From the NCBI RefSeq assembly GCF_006717095.1, contig NZ_VFQE01000001.1, forward strand, positions 3,534,001 to 3,598,000: 64,000 nucleotides of DNA, in the 5' to 3' direction. Within the stretch, counting starts at the first letter, position 1, and every line of letters begins with the position of its first letter. A program made the position numbers and the translations under genes. Below, piece after piece: positions 56,795 to 64,000 of the stretch. The notes beneath the pieces are model-generated. The model made no database searches, had not been told where the DNA came from, and saw nothing but the letters and a program-made list of their open reading frames with translations. The DNA is from Blastococcus colisei. Lineage in GTDB: Bacteria > Actinomycetota > Actinomycetes > Mycobacteriales > Geodermatophilaceae.

Positions 56795-57637
56795 TCAGCT
56801 CCTGAGCAGCCGGGCCAGCTCCCCCACGTCGGCCAGGTCCAGGTGCGGGCGCACCTCGGGCGGCAGGTCGGTGTAGGACTCCGCGTGCCCGATCCCGGTG
56901 TGCACGGCCACGGCGAACGCCCCGCCGGCGTGCGCCATCGGCACCTCGAGCTCCGGGTCGTCGCCGACCACCGCCAGCTCGCCGGCCGGCACGCCCAGCC
57001 GCCGTCCCGCCGTCCGCAGAGCGCTCGGCGACGGCTTGCCGACGACGGTCACCTCGCAGCCGGTGATGTCGCGGACGACGGCGCTGATCGCCCGCGACGT
57101 CCCGAGCGACTTGCCCTCCGCCGTCGCGAAGAACTGCGACTGGGAGGCGCTGTAGAACTCCGCCCCGTCGAAGACCGCGAAGCAGGCGGCCTCCAGGGAC
57201 TCGAAGGTCAGCTCCTGCCGGTACCAGCCGGCCATCACCGCGTCGCAGTCCGTCCCCCGCAGCGGGGGCACCGTCTCGATGCCCGCCGCCTCCAGCGGCT
57301 CGGTGATGCCCTTCCCACCCAGCACCATCACCCGCCGGTGACCGCGCTCGCCGAAGACGTCCACCGCGGTGGAGGCCGGCGTCAGCGCCTGGTCGGCCGT
57401 GACCGGCAAGCCGAGTTGCTGCAGTGCGTCCGCGCACTGTGCCGGCGTCTTCACGGTGCCGTTGGTGAAGACGCAGAAGGGGATCGAGAGCTCGTGCAGG
57501 GTCTGCAGCAGCTCCAGCGCCCCCGGCAGCGGCGTCAGCCCCCGGTTGTCGCGATCGCCGAGCACCAGCGTGCCGTCCATGTCGAGGACGAAGCCGCGCA
57601 CCTGCCGCAGCCGGTCGAGGACAGCAGGGTCAGGCAA
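56795..57637 (-). CDS. HAD-IIA family hydrolase (NagD-like phosphatase)
   Basis: Haloacid-dehalogenase superfamily phosphatase of 280 residues. The nucleophile motif is FVLDMDGTLVLGD near residue 20, FTNGT is motif II, the motif III Lys is in VVGKPSP, and VVGDDPELEV is motif IV. It has the C2a-type cap of the NagD/4-nitrophenylphosphatase group. The start is probably TTG at 57637, inside the end of the carboxyltransferase gene (8-bp overlap), with GAAGGGA upstream. The coupling suggests it serves the operon, perhaps removing a phosphorylated intermediate; that is inference. Confidence 0.85.
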   Translation of the reverse strand: MPDPAVLDRLRQVRGFVLDMDGTLVLGDRDNRGLTPLPGALELLQTLHELSIPFCVFTNGTVKTPAQCADALQQLGLPVTADQALTPASTAVDVFGERGHRRVMVLGGKGITEPLEAAGIETVPPLRGTDCDAVMAGWYRQELTFESLEAACFAVFDGAEFYSASQSQFFATAEGKSLGTSRAISAVVRDITGCEVTVVGKPSPSALRTAGRRLGVPAGELAVVGDDPELEVPMAHAGGAFAVAVHTGIGHAESYTDLPPEVRPHLDLADVGELARLLRS

Positions 57638-59111
57638 CGGAGGTCCCTTCGGAGGCCCGGCCGACCGACATGCGCAGGCCCGGCGTGGTGACGGCGAGAT
57701 CGTGGACGGACGTCCGTGACCCGAGCTCGCGCAGCAGCGTGAGCACGGGCGCCAGCGAGGGGTTGAAGTGCCGGGGCGCCGGCCCGGCCGCGAGCATCGC
57801 GTCGACCTGGTCCTCGGGCATGTGCGCGCGCAGGAGCAGCTCCTCGTCGCTGATCCCTGGGCGGAACTGCCTCCGCAGCTCGGCGGGCGTCGGCGGCGGC
57901 GGCTCCGACGCGAGCTCGCGCGCCCGCGGCCGGTCGAGGATGCGGTCCTGCACGGTCGGGTCGATCGGTGCGGTGGGCCGGCCGAAGCTGCCCAGCACGT
58001 ACCGGATGACCTGGTCGGGGACGTTCGCGTACCGCTCGCCGATGACGTTGAACAGGGCCTGGGACACCACCATCTGCGGGAACGGCGTGACCATGATCGG
58101 GTGGCCCAGCTCCGCCCGGACGGCGCCCACCTCCTCTACCAGGGCCTCGAACCGGTGCTCCATGCCGATCTCGCGCAGCTGCCGCCGCGTCGTCGTCATC
58201 ACGCCGCCGGCGATCTGGTGGTGCAGGAACGCCGCGTCGAAGTCCTGCGGCCGGCCGACCGGCAGCTCCTCCGCCACCGCCAGCCCGTCGAGGAAGTCGC
58301 AGACCAGGCCCAGCGCGCGGTCGTCGACGTCCACCCGGTGGCCCATCTCCCGCAGGTTGGCCACCGTCCGCCGCGCCTCGGGCAGCGACGAGCCGTTGCC
58401 CAGCGGCCCGCTGCCCACCTGCACGACCTCGACGCCGAGCTCCGGCGCGATCGAGTAGGTGAGCGGGGAGAGGCCGATGGTCGCGTGCGAGTGCAGCTCC
58501 AGCGGCGTGCCGTCCAGCCGCCCGACGATCGCCGGCAGCAGCGTCCGGGCCCGCTCGGCGGTGAGGATCCCGGCCGGGTCCTTCACGTAGACGCGGTCGA
58601 AGTTCGGATCGGCGGCGAACTGCGCGGCCAGGTCGGCGTAGAAGGCGTCGTCGTGCACCACGCTGATCGTGAAGGTCAGCGCCCCGATCACCTCGTCGAC
58701 GCCGGCCTGTTTGAGCCGGCGCGCGGTCTCGCGGGCGGCGTCCATGTCGTGCATCGGGTCGAGGACGACGACCCGGTCGATCCCGTTGGCCACGAGCCGG
58801 TCGTAGACCAGTTGCATGGTCTCCGGGTGGGAGTTCTGCCAGCTGATGAACCGGAAGCCGGTGCCGATGAACTGCAGCTTCGTCGTCGGCATCGCCGCCC
58901 GGGTCAGCCGCAGCCGCTCCCACGGGTCCTCCCTGTGGGTGCGGACGGCGACCCCCATCGCCGTGCTGGAGCTGTAGTCCAGCGCCCGGAAGCCGACCCG
59001 CTCCATCAGCGGGGCGACCTGCGCGATGTGCGCCGTCCGCAGGCCCGTGGCACCCCACAGGCTCTGGTTCCCGTCGCGGATCGAGACGTCCACGAGTCCC
59101 ACGTCGGCCAT
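57630..59111 (-). CDS. biotin-dependent carboxyltransferase, pyruvate carboxylase/oxaloacetate decarboxylase type
   Basis: TIM-barrel carboxyltransferase of 493 residues. Metal and catalytic motifs are conserved: IRDGNQSLWGA (usual RDAHQSLLA), the carboxylated Lys in VYVKDPAGIL, and the metal His pair in LHSHAT. EDPWERLRLTRAAMP aligns with the PC/OAD family. Near the substrate, the usual GGATFD stretch is SSTAMG, so the acceptor may not be pyruvate. A C-terminal helical domain follows, with no biotin domain; that is supplied by a separate gene. ATG at 59111 overlaps the biotin carboxylase stop (TGATG). Acceptor unknown; a ketone is suggested by context. Confidence 0.88.
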   Translation of the reverse strand: MADVGLVDVSIRDGNQSLWGATGLRTAHIAQVAPLMERVGFRALDYSSSTAMGVAVRTHREDPWERLRLTRAAMPTTKLQFIGTGFRFISWQNSHPETMQLVYDRLVANGIDRVVVLDPMHDMDAARETARRLKQAGVDEVIGALTFTISVVHDDAFYADLAAQFAADPNFDRVYVKDPAGILTAERARTLLPAIVGRLDGTPLELHSHATIGLSPLTYSIAPELGVEVVQVGSGPLGNGSSLPEARRTVANLREMGHRVDVDDRALGLVCDFLDGLAVAEELPVGRPQDFDAAFLHHQIAGGVMTTTRRQLREIGMEHRFEALVEEVGAVRAELGHPIMVTPFPQMVVSQALFNVIGERYANVPDQVIRYVLGSFGRPTAPIDPTVQDRILDRPRARELASEPPPPTPAELRRQFRPGISDEELLLRAHMPEDQVDAMLAAGPAPRHFNPSLAPVLTLLRELGSRTSVHDLAVTTPGLRMSVGRASEGTSVA

Positions 59112-60475
59112 CAGCGCGCCCCCACGAGCTGGGAGTCGAGGAACCGCTCGAAGAACGTCGTGTCCACTCCTCCGGCGGCGAACTCCGGATCGGCCAGCAG
59201 CGCCCGGTGCACCGGCACCGTCGTCGTCACGCCCTCGATCCGCAGCAGGTCCAGGGCGGCACGGGCCCGGGCGACGGCGTCGTCCCGGTCGGTCCCGTGC
59301 ACGATCAGCTTGGCGAGCAGCGAGTCGTAGTACGGCGGGACGACGGAGCCGCCCTGCACGTGGGTGTCCACGCGCAGGCCTTCCCCCACCGGCAGCACCA
59401 CCCGGTGGATCCGGCCCGGCGAGGGACGGAAGCCCAGCGCCGCGTCCTCGGCGTTGATCCGGCACTCCACGGCATGCCCGGTCAGGACGACGTCCTCCTG
59501 CCGGAGCCCCAGCGGCAGGCCCTCGGCGACGGCGAGCTGCTCGGCAACCAGGTCCAGGCCGGTGACCATCTCGGTGACCGGGTGCTCGACCTGGATGCGG
59601 GCGTTCATCTCCAGGAAGTAGAAGGAGCCGCGCTCGCGGTCCACCAGCAGTTCCACGGTGCCCAGGCCGCGGTAGTGCAGGTGCTCGGCGAGGGCGAGAG
59701 CGGCGGCGGCCATCTCCGCCCGCAGGGCGTCGGGCAGCAGCGGCGCGGGCGCCTCCTCGAACAGCTTCTGGTACCGGCGCTGGACGGAGCAGTCCCGGTC
59801 CCCGAGCGCCACGGCACGCGCACCGTCGCCCAGGATCTGCACCTCGACATGTCGACCTGACGACACGAAGCGCTCCAGGTACACCCGCGGGTCGCCGAAC
59901 GCGGCGGCGGCCTCGGAGACGGCGAGGTCGAGGGTGTGCGCCAGGTCGTCCGGGCCGGCGACGAGCTTCATGCCGCGGCCGCCGCCACCACCGACGGCCT
60001 TCACCAGCAGCGGGTAGCCGACCTCGGCCGCCACCTCCTGCGCCCCGGCCAGGTCGGCGGCCTCGCCACCGGGGACGACGGGTAGCCCGGCGGCCACCGC
60101 GTGCGAGCGGGCGGTGAGCTTGTCCCCCACCGCCTCCAGCGACTCCGGCGCCGGCCCCACGAAGACGATCCCGGCCGTCGCGCAGGCCCGGGCGAGCGAC
60201 GGGTTCTCCGACAGGAAGCCGTAGCCCGGGTGCACCGCGTCCGCCTCCACCGCCTGCGCGGCCCGCACGACGGCCGCCGGGTCGAGGTAGCTCTGCGCCG
60301 CGTTCGCCGGTCCGAGCCGGACGACGCGGTCGGCCAGCCGCGCGGGGAGCGACTCCGTGTCGGCGTCGGAGGCGGCCAGCACCGACTCGATGCCGAGTCG
60401 CCTGCAGGTCCGGATCACCCGGGCGGCGATCTCGCCCCGGTTGGCGATCAGCAGCCGGCGGATCCGTGTAGTCAT
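59111..60475 (-). CDS. biotin carboxylase subunit
   Basis: ATP-grasp biotin carboxylase of 454 residues that carboxylates biotin using ATP and bicarbonate. It starts RRLLIANRGEIAARVIRTCRRLG, has the Gly-rich loop VGGGGGRGMK, the bicarbonate region FLEMNARIQVEHPVTEM and HAVECRINAED. It resembles AccC, but its operon contains a pyruvate-type carboxyltransferase rather than AccA/AccD. The start overlaps the biotin carrier gene (ATGA) and the stop overlaps the carboxyltransferase gene. Confidence 0.93.
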   Translation of the reverse strand: MTTRIRRLLIANRGEIAARVIRTCRRLGIESVLAASDADTESLPARLADRVVRLGPANAAQSYLDPAAVVRAAQAVEADAVHPGYGFLSENPSLARACATAGIVFVGPAPESLEAVGDKLTARSHAVAAGLPVVPGGEAADLAGAQEVAAEVGYPLLVKAVGGGGGRGMKLVAGPDDLAHTLDLAVSEAAAAFGDPRVYLERFVSSGRHVEVQILGDGARAVALGDRDCSVQRRYQKLFEEAPAPLLPDALRAEMAAAALALAEHLHYRGLGTVELLVDRERGSFYFLEMNARIQVEHPVTEMVTGLDLVAEQLAVAEGLPLGLRQEDVVLTGHAVECRINAEDAALGFRPSPGRIHRVVLPVGEGLRVDTHVQGGSVVPPYYDSLLAKLIVHGTDRDDAVARARAALDLLRIEGVTTTVPVHRALLADPEFAAGGVDTTFFERFLDSQLVGAR

Positions 60476-60939
60476 GCCGGCTCCACCACCAGCAGCACCG
60501 CGTCCGCGTCGGCGAACTCGCCGTTGCCCAGCCGGAACTCGACCACGGTGCCCCGGACGCCGGCGTGCACCGGCGTCATCATCTTCATGGTCTCGACGAT
60601 CCCGACGACGGTCTCCGTGCCGACCTCGTCGCCGATGTCCACGAACGGCGGGGCGCCCGGCTGCGGCGCGCGGTAGAACGTGCCCAGCAGCGGCGGGTGC
60701 ACGGCCACCAGCCCCTCGCCGACCTCCGCGGCGGGCGCGGGCGCCTCGGCGGCGGCCGCGGGCGCGGCGGCCTGCTCCACCTGCGGCGCGCGCGTGACCT
60801 GCTGCTCGGCGGTCCAGCCGGCGGCGCCCTCCCGGCGGACGGTCAGGGTCAGGTCGGCGAGCTCCAGGTGCAGCTCCTGCAGGCCGCTGGAGTCGAGGGC
60901 CCGCAGGACGTCGCGGACGTCGTCGGGGGTCAACTCCAC
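60472..60939 (-). CDS. biotin carboxyl carrier protein
   Basis: Carrier of 155 residues. An AccB-like N-terminal helix-strand segment (VRDVLRALDSSGLQELHLELADLTL) is followed by an Ala/Pro-rich hinge (about 60-85) and the biotinyl domain with Lys in VETMKMMTPV. It shuttles carboxybiotin between the two enzymes encoded downstream. GTG at 60939 lies 9 nt after GGAGGG. The gap to the preceding ATP-binding subunit gene is only 5 bp, placing the PEP-synthase-like pair and the carboxylase in one transcript. Confidence 0.9.
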   Translation of the reverse strand: MELTPDDVRDVLRALDSSGLQELHLELADLTLTVRREGAAGWTAEQQVTRAPQVEQAAAPAAAAEAPAPAAEVGEGLVAVHPPLLGTFYRAPQPGAPPFVDIGDEVGTETVVGIVETMKMMTPVHAGVRGTVVEFRLGNGEFADADAVLLVVEPA

Positions 60940-60944
60940 GTCGC

Positions 60945-62024
60945 TCAGCCCTCCGACGGGCGCTTGCCGCCCAGCAGGTTGAAGACGTGGTCGAACGGGC
61001 GTGCGGCCGGGGCAGCCTTGGCCGCGCGGTCCTTCTCCGCCCACACCGTCTCCGGCCGGCTCTGCAGCAGGAAGACCTCGCCGGCGTCGTTCACCGCCCA
61101 CTCGATGTCCTGCGGGCAGCCGTAGTGCCCTTCGACCCGCCGCGCGACCGCCACCAGCTCGGCGATCTCGTCGTCGGAGATCGCCGGCCGGTCCTGCAGC
61201 TCGGCCGGCACGTCGGTCTCCACCACCCCGGAGCCGGACGGGTCCGGCCGGTGCCAGCGGGTCTTCGTGGCCACGGTTCGCTTCATCTTGCCGGTCACCT
61301 TGCTGACGACGAACGAGTCGGGCGTGACGTCACCACTGACGACGGCCGAGCCCAGCCCCCAGCTTGCATCGATGGCGACCACCGACTTGTCGCCGCTCCT
61401 CGGGCTGCGGGTGAACAGCACGCCGGAGCTGCGCGCGCCGACCATCCGCTGGACGACGACGGCCATCCCCAGATCGGTCTCCGGGATGCCGCGGCGCAGC
61501 CGGTAGGTCACCGACTCGACGCTGTAGAGGCTGGCCCAGCAGCGGCGCACGTGCTGCAGCACCGAGTCGGCCCCGCGCACCCACAGGTAGGTGTCCTGCA
61601 GCCCGGCGAAGCTGGCCTCGGCGCTGTCCTCGCTGGTCGCACTCGACCGCACGGCCACGGGCAACGCGGGGTCGCCGCACTCCTCGCACAGCGCCGCATA
61701 CGCCGCGGTGACCGCCTCGATGACCTCACCCGGCGGGGGCGCGGACTCCAGCACCGCCCGGATCCCGGCGGTGGCGGCAGCGAGCCCCTCGGCGTCCGCG
61801 GGATCGAGGGCGGCCACCCGGGCCGGGATCGACTCGCCGTCGACGGTCAGGTGCTCGACGGTCTGCCGGAAGGCCGCCGTCGTCACCGCGAAGCCGGTCG
61901 GCACCCGGATGCCGGCGCGCAGCAGCTCGCCGAGGCTGGCGCCCTTCCCGCCGACGGTCGCGACGTCGCCCAGGCCGACGTCGCGGAAGTGCAGGACGGA
62001 GCGGATGGCCATGAGCGTTCCCAT
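60945..62024 (-). CDS. PEP-synthase-type ATP-binding subunit (phenylphosphate synthase beta-like)
   Basis: A 359-residue protein equal to the N-terminal ATP-binding domain of PEP synthase and pyruvate phosphate dikinase. GGKGASLGELLRAGIRVPTGFAVTT opens the chain, followed by VAVRSSATSEDSAEASFAGLQ and QDIEWAVNDAGEVFLLQSRPET. It ends there, with no swivel or TIM-barrel domain. Splitting into a 359-aa ATP subunit and a 602-aa phosphohistidine subunit is the plan of phenylphosphate synthase (about 40 and 70 kDa). It would phosphorylate the partner's His with ATP. ATG at 62024 overlaps the preceding stop (TGATG); ATG at 62012 is possible. Confidence 0.85.
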   Translation of the reverse strand: MGTLMAIRSVLHFRDVGLGDVATVGGKGASLGELLRAGIRVPTGFAVTTAAFRQTVEHLTVDGESIPARVAALDPADAEGLAAATAGIRAVLESAPPPGEVIEAVTAAYAALCEECGDPALPVAVRSSATSEDSAEASFAGLQDTYLWVRGADSVLQHVRRCWASLYSVESVTYRLRRGIPETDLGMAVVVQRMVGARSSGVLFTRSPRSGDKSVVAIDASWGLGSAVVSGDVTPDSFVVSKVTGKMKRTVATKTRWHRPDPSGSGVVETDVPAELQDRPAISDDEIAELVAVARRVEGHYGCPQDIEWAVNDAGEVFLLQSRPETVWAEKDRAAKAAPAARPFDHVFNLLGGKRPSEG

Positions 62025-63832
62025 CAGCTCAGCACGGTGACGACGCCGCGGTCGCCGTCGACCCGGACGCGGTCGCCGGTCCTGATCCGGGCGGTGGCCA
62101 TGCCGGTGCCGACGACCGCCGGCATGCCGTACTCGCGGGCCACGATCGCCGCGTGCGACATCGTGCCGCCGATGTCGGAGACGGCCGCGGCGATCTTGCC
62201 GAAGACCGGGCCCCAGCTGGGGGCGGTCACCGGGCAGACGAGCACCTCGCCCTCGCGGATCTGACCGATGTCGTTGACGTTCAGCAGCACGCGAGCGACG
62301 CCTTCGACCACGCCGGGTGAGGCCGCGTAGCCGCGCACGGTCGACTCGTCGTCGTCGTCACCGCCGAGCCAGGTCTCGATCGTCTCCTGGGTGATGCCCC
62401 AGAGCATCTTCACGGCGGGGTCGTTCAGCGCCTCGGGGACGGCGCCCAGCGCGGGCGGCGGCGACCAGCCCGACAGCGCCTCGACGATCCGCTTGCGCTC
62501 GGCGACGATCGGCTGCCAGTGGCGGGCGCCGAGTTCGGTGCCGCCCGAGGCCCAGGCCAACTGGACGTCGGCGAGCGCGTCCTCGACCTCCACGTGCCGC
62601 AGGTGGAAGACGTCGTCGGCGGTCAGCAGCACGCCCCGCTCGGCCAGCAGCGCCCCGAAGGCCCGGATCTTCTGGAAGAAGCGGGTGGTGAACCAGTGCT
62701 CGCAGTAGAACTTGTGCGACTCGATGTAGGGGAACACCTGGCGGCACAGGCCCAGCATCTGGTCGAAGGCGGCCTTCTCCTCCTCGGCGTCCAGCAGGGC
62801 CCGGTACTGCCCGGCGATCCGGTCGCGCTCCTCGGCCAGGCGCTCGGTCGGGCGGGTGAGGTCCTCGCCGGCCGCGATCTGCTCGACGTAGCGCGGCAGG
62901 GCGGCGAAGGGCACGGTCAGGTCGTCGGCCCAGGACAGGTGGTGGTGGTAGAAGCCGTCACCGACCGAGACGTTGAACCACGGGTCCTTCGCCGCCTCCA
63001 GCGCGGCCAGCCAGCGGGCGCCGGCGTCCCCGCGCTCGCCGAGCGCCGCCAGCACCTTCGCCGGCTCCGCGCCCTCCACGAACAGATCCCCGAGATCGAG
63101 CTCCACGGCGAGCGCGGCGAGCTTCTTCAGCTCGTCGTCCGGCCGGTACATGGTGACGTCCATGCCGGCGACCATGCGGGCCACCATCTGGTCGCCCATC
63201 TCCGGGAAGGCCTGCTTGCAGAACTCGAAGAAGACGACGTAGGCGCCGTACCCGAGCATCAGCAGCTCGGTGTGGTGGTGCCACATCTTCGAGTACAGGT
63301 CGATGCAGCGGTGGAAGTTCTCGCGGAGGTAGTGGTTGGAGGCGATCCCGCGGCCACCCGTGACCACCTCGAGGGGGTCGAGCTCACCGAGTTCGGGCAC
63401 CTCGACGGCCTCGATGTCGGCGATCAGCGCCTCGATGCGCTGCTGCCACTCGCCGTAGATCCGGTCCCAGTTGCCGTAGTAGTGGCCGGCCCGCTCCTGG
63501 AAGGCCGCGAACCGCCTGCCCTGCTCCGCCTCGTCGAGCACCGGGTTGGCGGTGATGTAGACCCGCCCGTTGACGATGCGGTACTCGATCCCCATGGTCG
63601 TCGGGAAGGAGAACAGCCGGGCGGTGTTGGCGCCGATGGCGGTGTACGGGATCTCCGAGGTGAGGCCGTCGAAGGCCGGGATCACCTCCGGGAAGTGCAT
63701 GGAGTTGTAGAACCAGAAGCGCTGGTCGTCCTCGGGCTGGAACCGGGTGAAGTACGGGTACATCGCCTCCCAGCCCTCGGCGCCGGGGACGGCCTCGATC
63801 TGGGACGGCAGGGGGAACGATCGCTCGGGCAT
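62024..63832 (-). CDS. PEP-utilising phosphohistidine (swivel) domain protein, phenylphosphate synthase alpha-like
   Basis: A 602-residue protein. The last 90 residues are the PEP-utiliser mobile domain with the phosphorylated His in GGTMSHAAIVAREYGMPAVVGTG. The first 500 or so form a mainly helical domain of the type found in two-subunit relatives of PEP synthase, with aromatic-rich stretches (DDQRFWFYNSMHFPEVIPAFDGL, YHHHLSWADDL). It likely binds the acceptor molecule and transfers phosphate from His to it. ATG follows AGGAG, 23 bp after the ligase stop. The substrate is unknown: phenol in Thauera, perhaps a ketone enol here. Confidence 0.83.
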   Translation of the reverse strand: MPERSFPLPSQIEAVPGAEGWEAMYPYFTRFQPEDDQRFWFYNSMHFPEVIPAFDGLTSEIPYTAIGANTARLFSFPTTMGIEYRIVNGRVYITANPVLDEAEQGRRFAAFQERAGHYYGNWDRIYGEWQQRIEALIADIEAVEVPELGELDPLEVVTGGRGIASNHYLRENFHRCIDLYSKMWHHHTELLMLGYGAYVVFFEFCKQAFPEMGDQMVARMVAGMDVTMYRPDDELKKLAALAVELDLGDLFVEGAEPAKVLAALGERGDAGARWLAALEAAKDPWFNVSVGDGFYHHHLSWADDLTVPFAALPRYVEQIAAGEDLTRPTERLAEERDRIAGQYRALLDAEEEKAAFDQMLGLCRQVFPYIESHKFYCEHWFTTRFFQKIRAFGALLAERGVLLTADDVFHLRHVEVEDALADVQLAWASGGTELGARHWQPIVAERKRIVEALSGWSPPPALGAVPEALNDPAVKMLWGITQETIETWLGGDDDDESTVRGYAASPGVVEGVARVLLNVNDIGQIREGEVLVCPVTAPSWGPVFGKIAAAVSDIGGTMSHAAIVAREYGMPAVVGTGMATARIRTGDRVRVDGDRGVVTVLS

Positions 63833-63855
63833 GGTGGGCTCCTGTCGGGGCGGGG

Positions 63856-64000
63856 TCAGCGCAGCGAGTAGTCGCGCTGGGTGCGGGCGTACTCGACGAA
63901 GTCGTCCAGGGCGGTGGGATCGGCCATGGCGTCGGGGTCGGCGACGACGGCGGGGTCGGCGCCCAGGAGCAGCCGGCGGACCGGGATCTCCAGCTTCTTG
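63856..64000 (-). CDS. acetoacetyl-CoA synthetase-like ligase, C-terminus only
   Basis: Only 47 codons are in the window. The fragment starts KKLEIPVRRLLLGADP and continues DAMADPTALDDFVEYA to the stop. This matches the end of acetoacetate-CoA ligases (AMP-forming), where the A10 motif (GKxxE) is followed by a V-rich strand and a DALANPEAL-like helix. Gene length and start lie beyond the window. It is the first visible gene of the operon. Another adenylate-forming ligase cannot be excluded. Confidence 0.6.
   Translation of the reverse strand, partial: KKLEIPVRRLLLGADPAVVADPDAMADPTALDDFVEYARTQRDYSLR

Noticed and set aside
57630-60939. Ordinary acetyl-CoA or propionyl-CoA carboxylase
   Set aside because: The carboxyltransferase is of the pyruvate/oxaloacetate TIM-barrel type, not the crotonase-fold AccA/AccD type, so an acyl-CoA acceptor is unlikely.
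57630-64000. Phenol carboxylation (phenylphosphate) pathway
   Set aside because: Only the synthase-like pair is shared; there is no UbiD-type carboxylase or gamma subunit, and the companion ligase looks like acetoacetyl-CoA synthetase.

Overview
This is a high-GC chromosomal window from an actinobacterium. Supporting markers are a fused CofG/CofH FO synthase (coenzyme F420), a mycothiol-type nitroreductase relative, an Eis-type acetyltransferase, the CtaJ cytochrome oxidase subunit, a class F sortase, and many GTG starts and 4-base gene overlaps. The style fits Geodermatophilaceae-like soil or stone actinobacteria, but that placement is inference. I see no insertion sequence, prophage, CRISPR array or plasmid feature. 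The one RNA gene recognised is tRNA-Arg(TCT).

Layout. 1-4.1 kb: a CHRD/EF-hand-like surface protein with a class F sortase, divergent from a CopC-CopD copper module. 4.1-13.4 kb: a VOC protein, an ECF sigma factor with a SnoaL-like tail, a large lipoprotein, an Eis-like acetyltransferase, rpiB, a DUF429 protein, an SDR, a DHA2 drug exporter and a DsbA-fold nitroreductase relative. 13.5-20.1 kb: aminopeptidase N, a DUF5130 protein with CtaJ, an amidase, and an HNH endonuclease coupled to an SCO6745-like gene. 20.2-28.5 kb: prolyl oligopeptidase, an MscS-MFS-truncated haemoglobin operon, a GH13 glucosidase, BioY, a thioesterase and a tyrosine-phosphatase relative lacking its P-loop arginine. 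28.5-35.4 kb: EttA, an SSB paralogue, tRNA-Arg, a lytic transglycosylase, and a TPR regulator divergent from a cupin.

35.4-39.8 kb holds the de novo NAD operon nadA-nadB-nadC, divergent from a Nudix-fold NrtR-type repressor with a degenerate Nudix box; a candidate palindromic operator lies between them. 39.8-55.8 kb carries an LLM oxidoreductase, a PAS-GGDEF-EAL protein, a transglutaminase, flavoproteins, an ECF sigma/anti-sigma pair followed by an ABC exporter, a RibD-like reductase, a MetP/MetS amino-acid importer and fbiC.

The most interesting region is 55.9-64.0 kb, a tightly coupled minus-strand operon running off the window end. In transcription order it has the C-terminus of an acetoacetyl-CoA-synthetase-like ligase, a 602-aa phosphohistidine swivel-domain protein, a 359-aa PEP-synthase-type ATP-binding protein, a biotin carrier protein, a biotin carboxylase, a pyruvate-carboxylase-type carboxyltransferase, a HAD-IIA phosphatase and then an FNT channel. 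The swivel/ATP-grasp pair matches the subunit plan and sizes of phenylphosphate synthase, but no UbiD-type carboxylase is present. I infer a possible ATP-dependent ketone activation and carboxylation route (for example acetone to acetoacetate to acetoacetyl-CoA) assembled from PEP-synthase-like and biotin-carboxylase parts. I know of no characterised pathway with this composition.

Convergent gene ends often carry strong hairpins. Two repeat families stand out: a palindrome with an AGGTACCT/AGGTTCCT core (16.2 and 39.8 kb), and a terminator-like element that begins at the stop codon of the upstream gene (25.1 and 53.0 kb).
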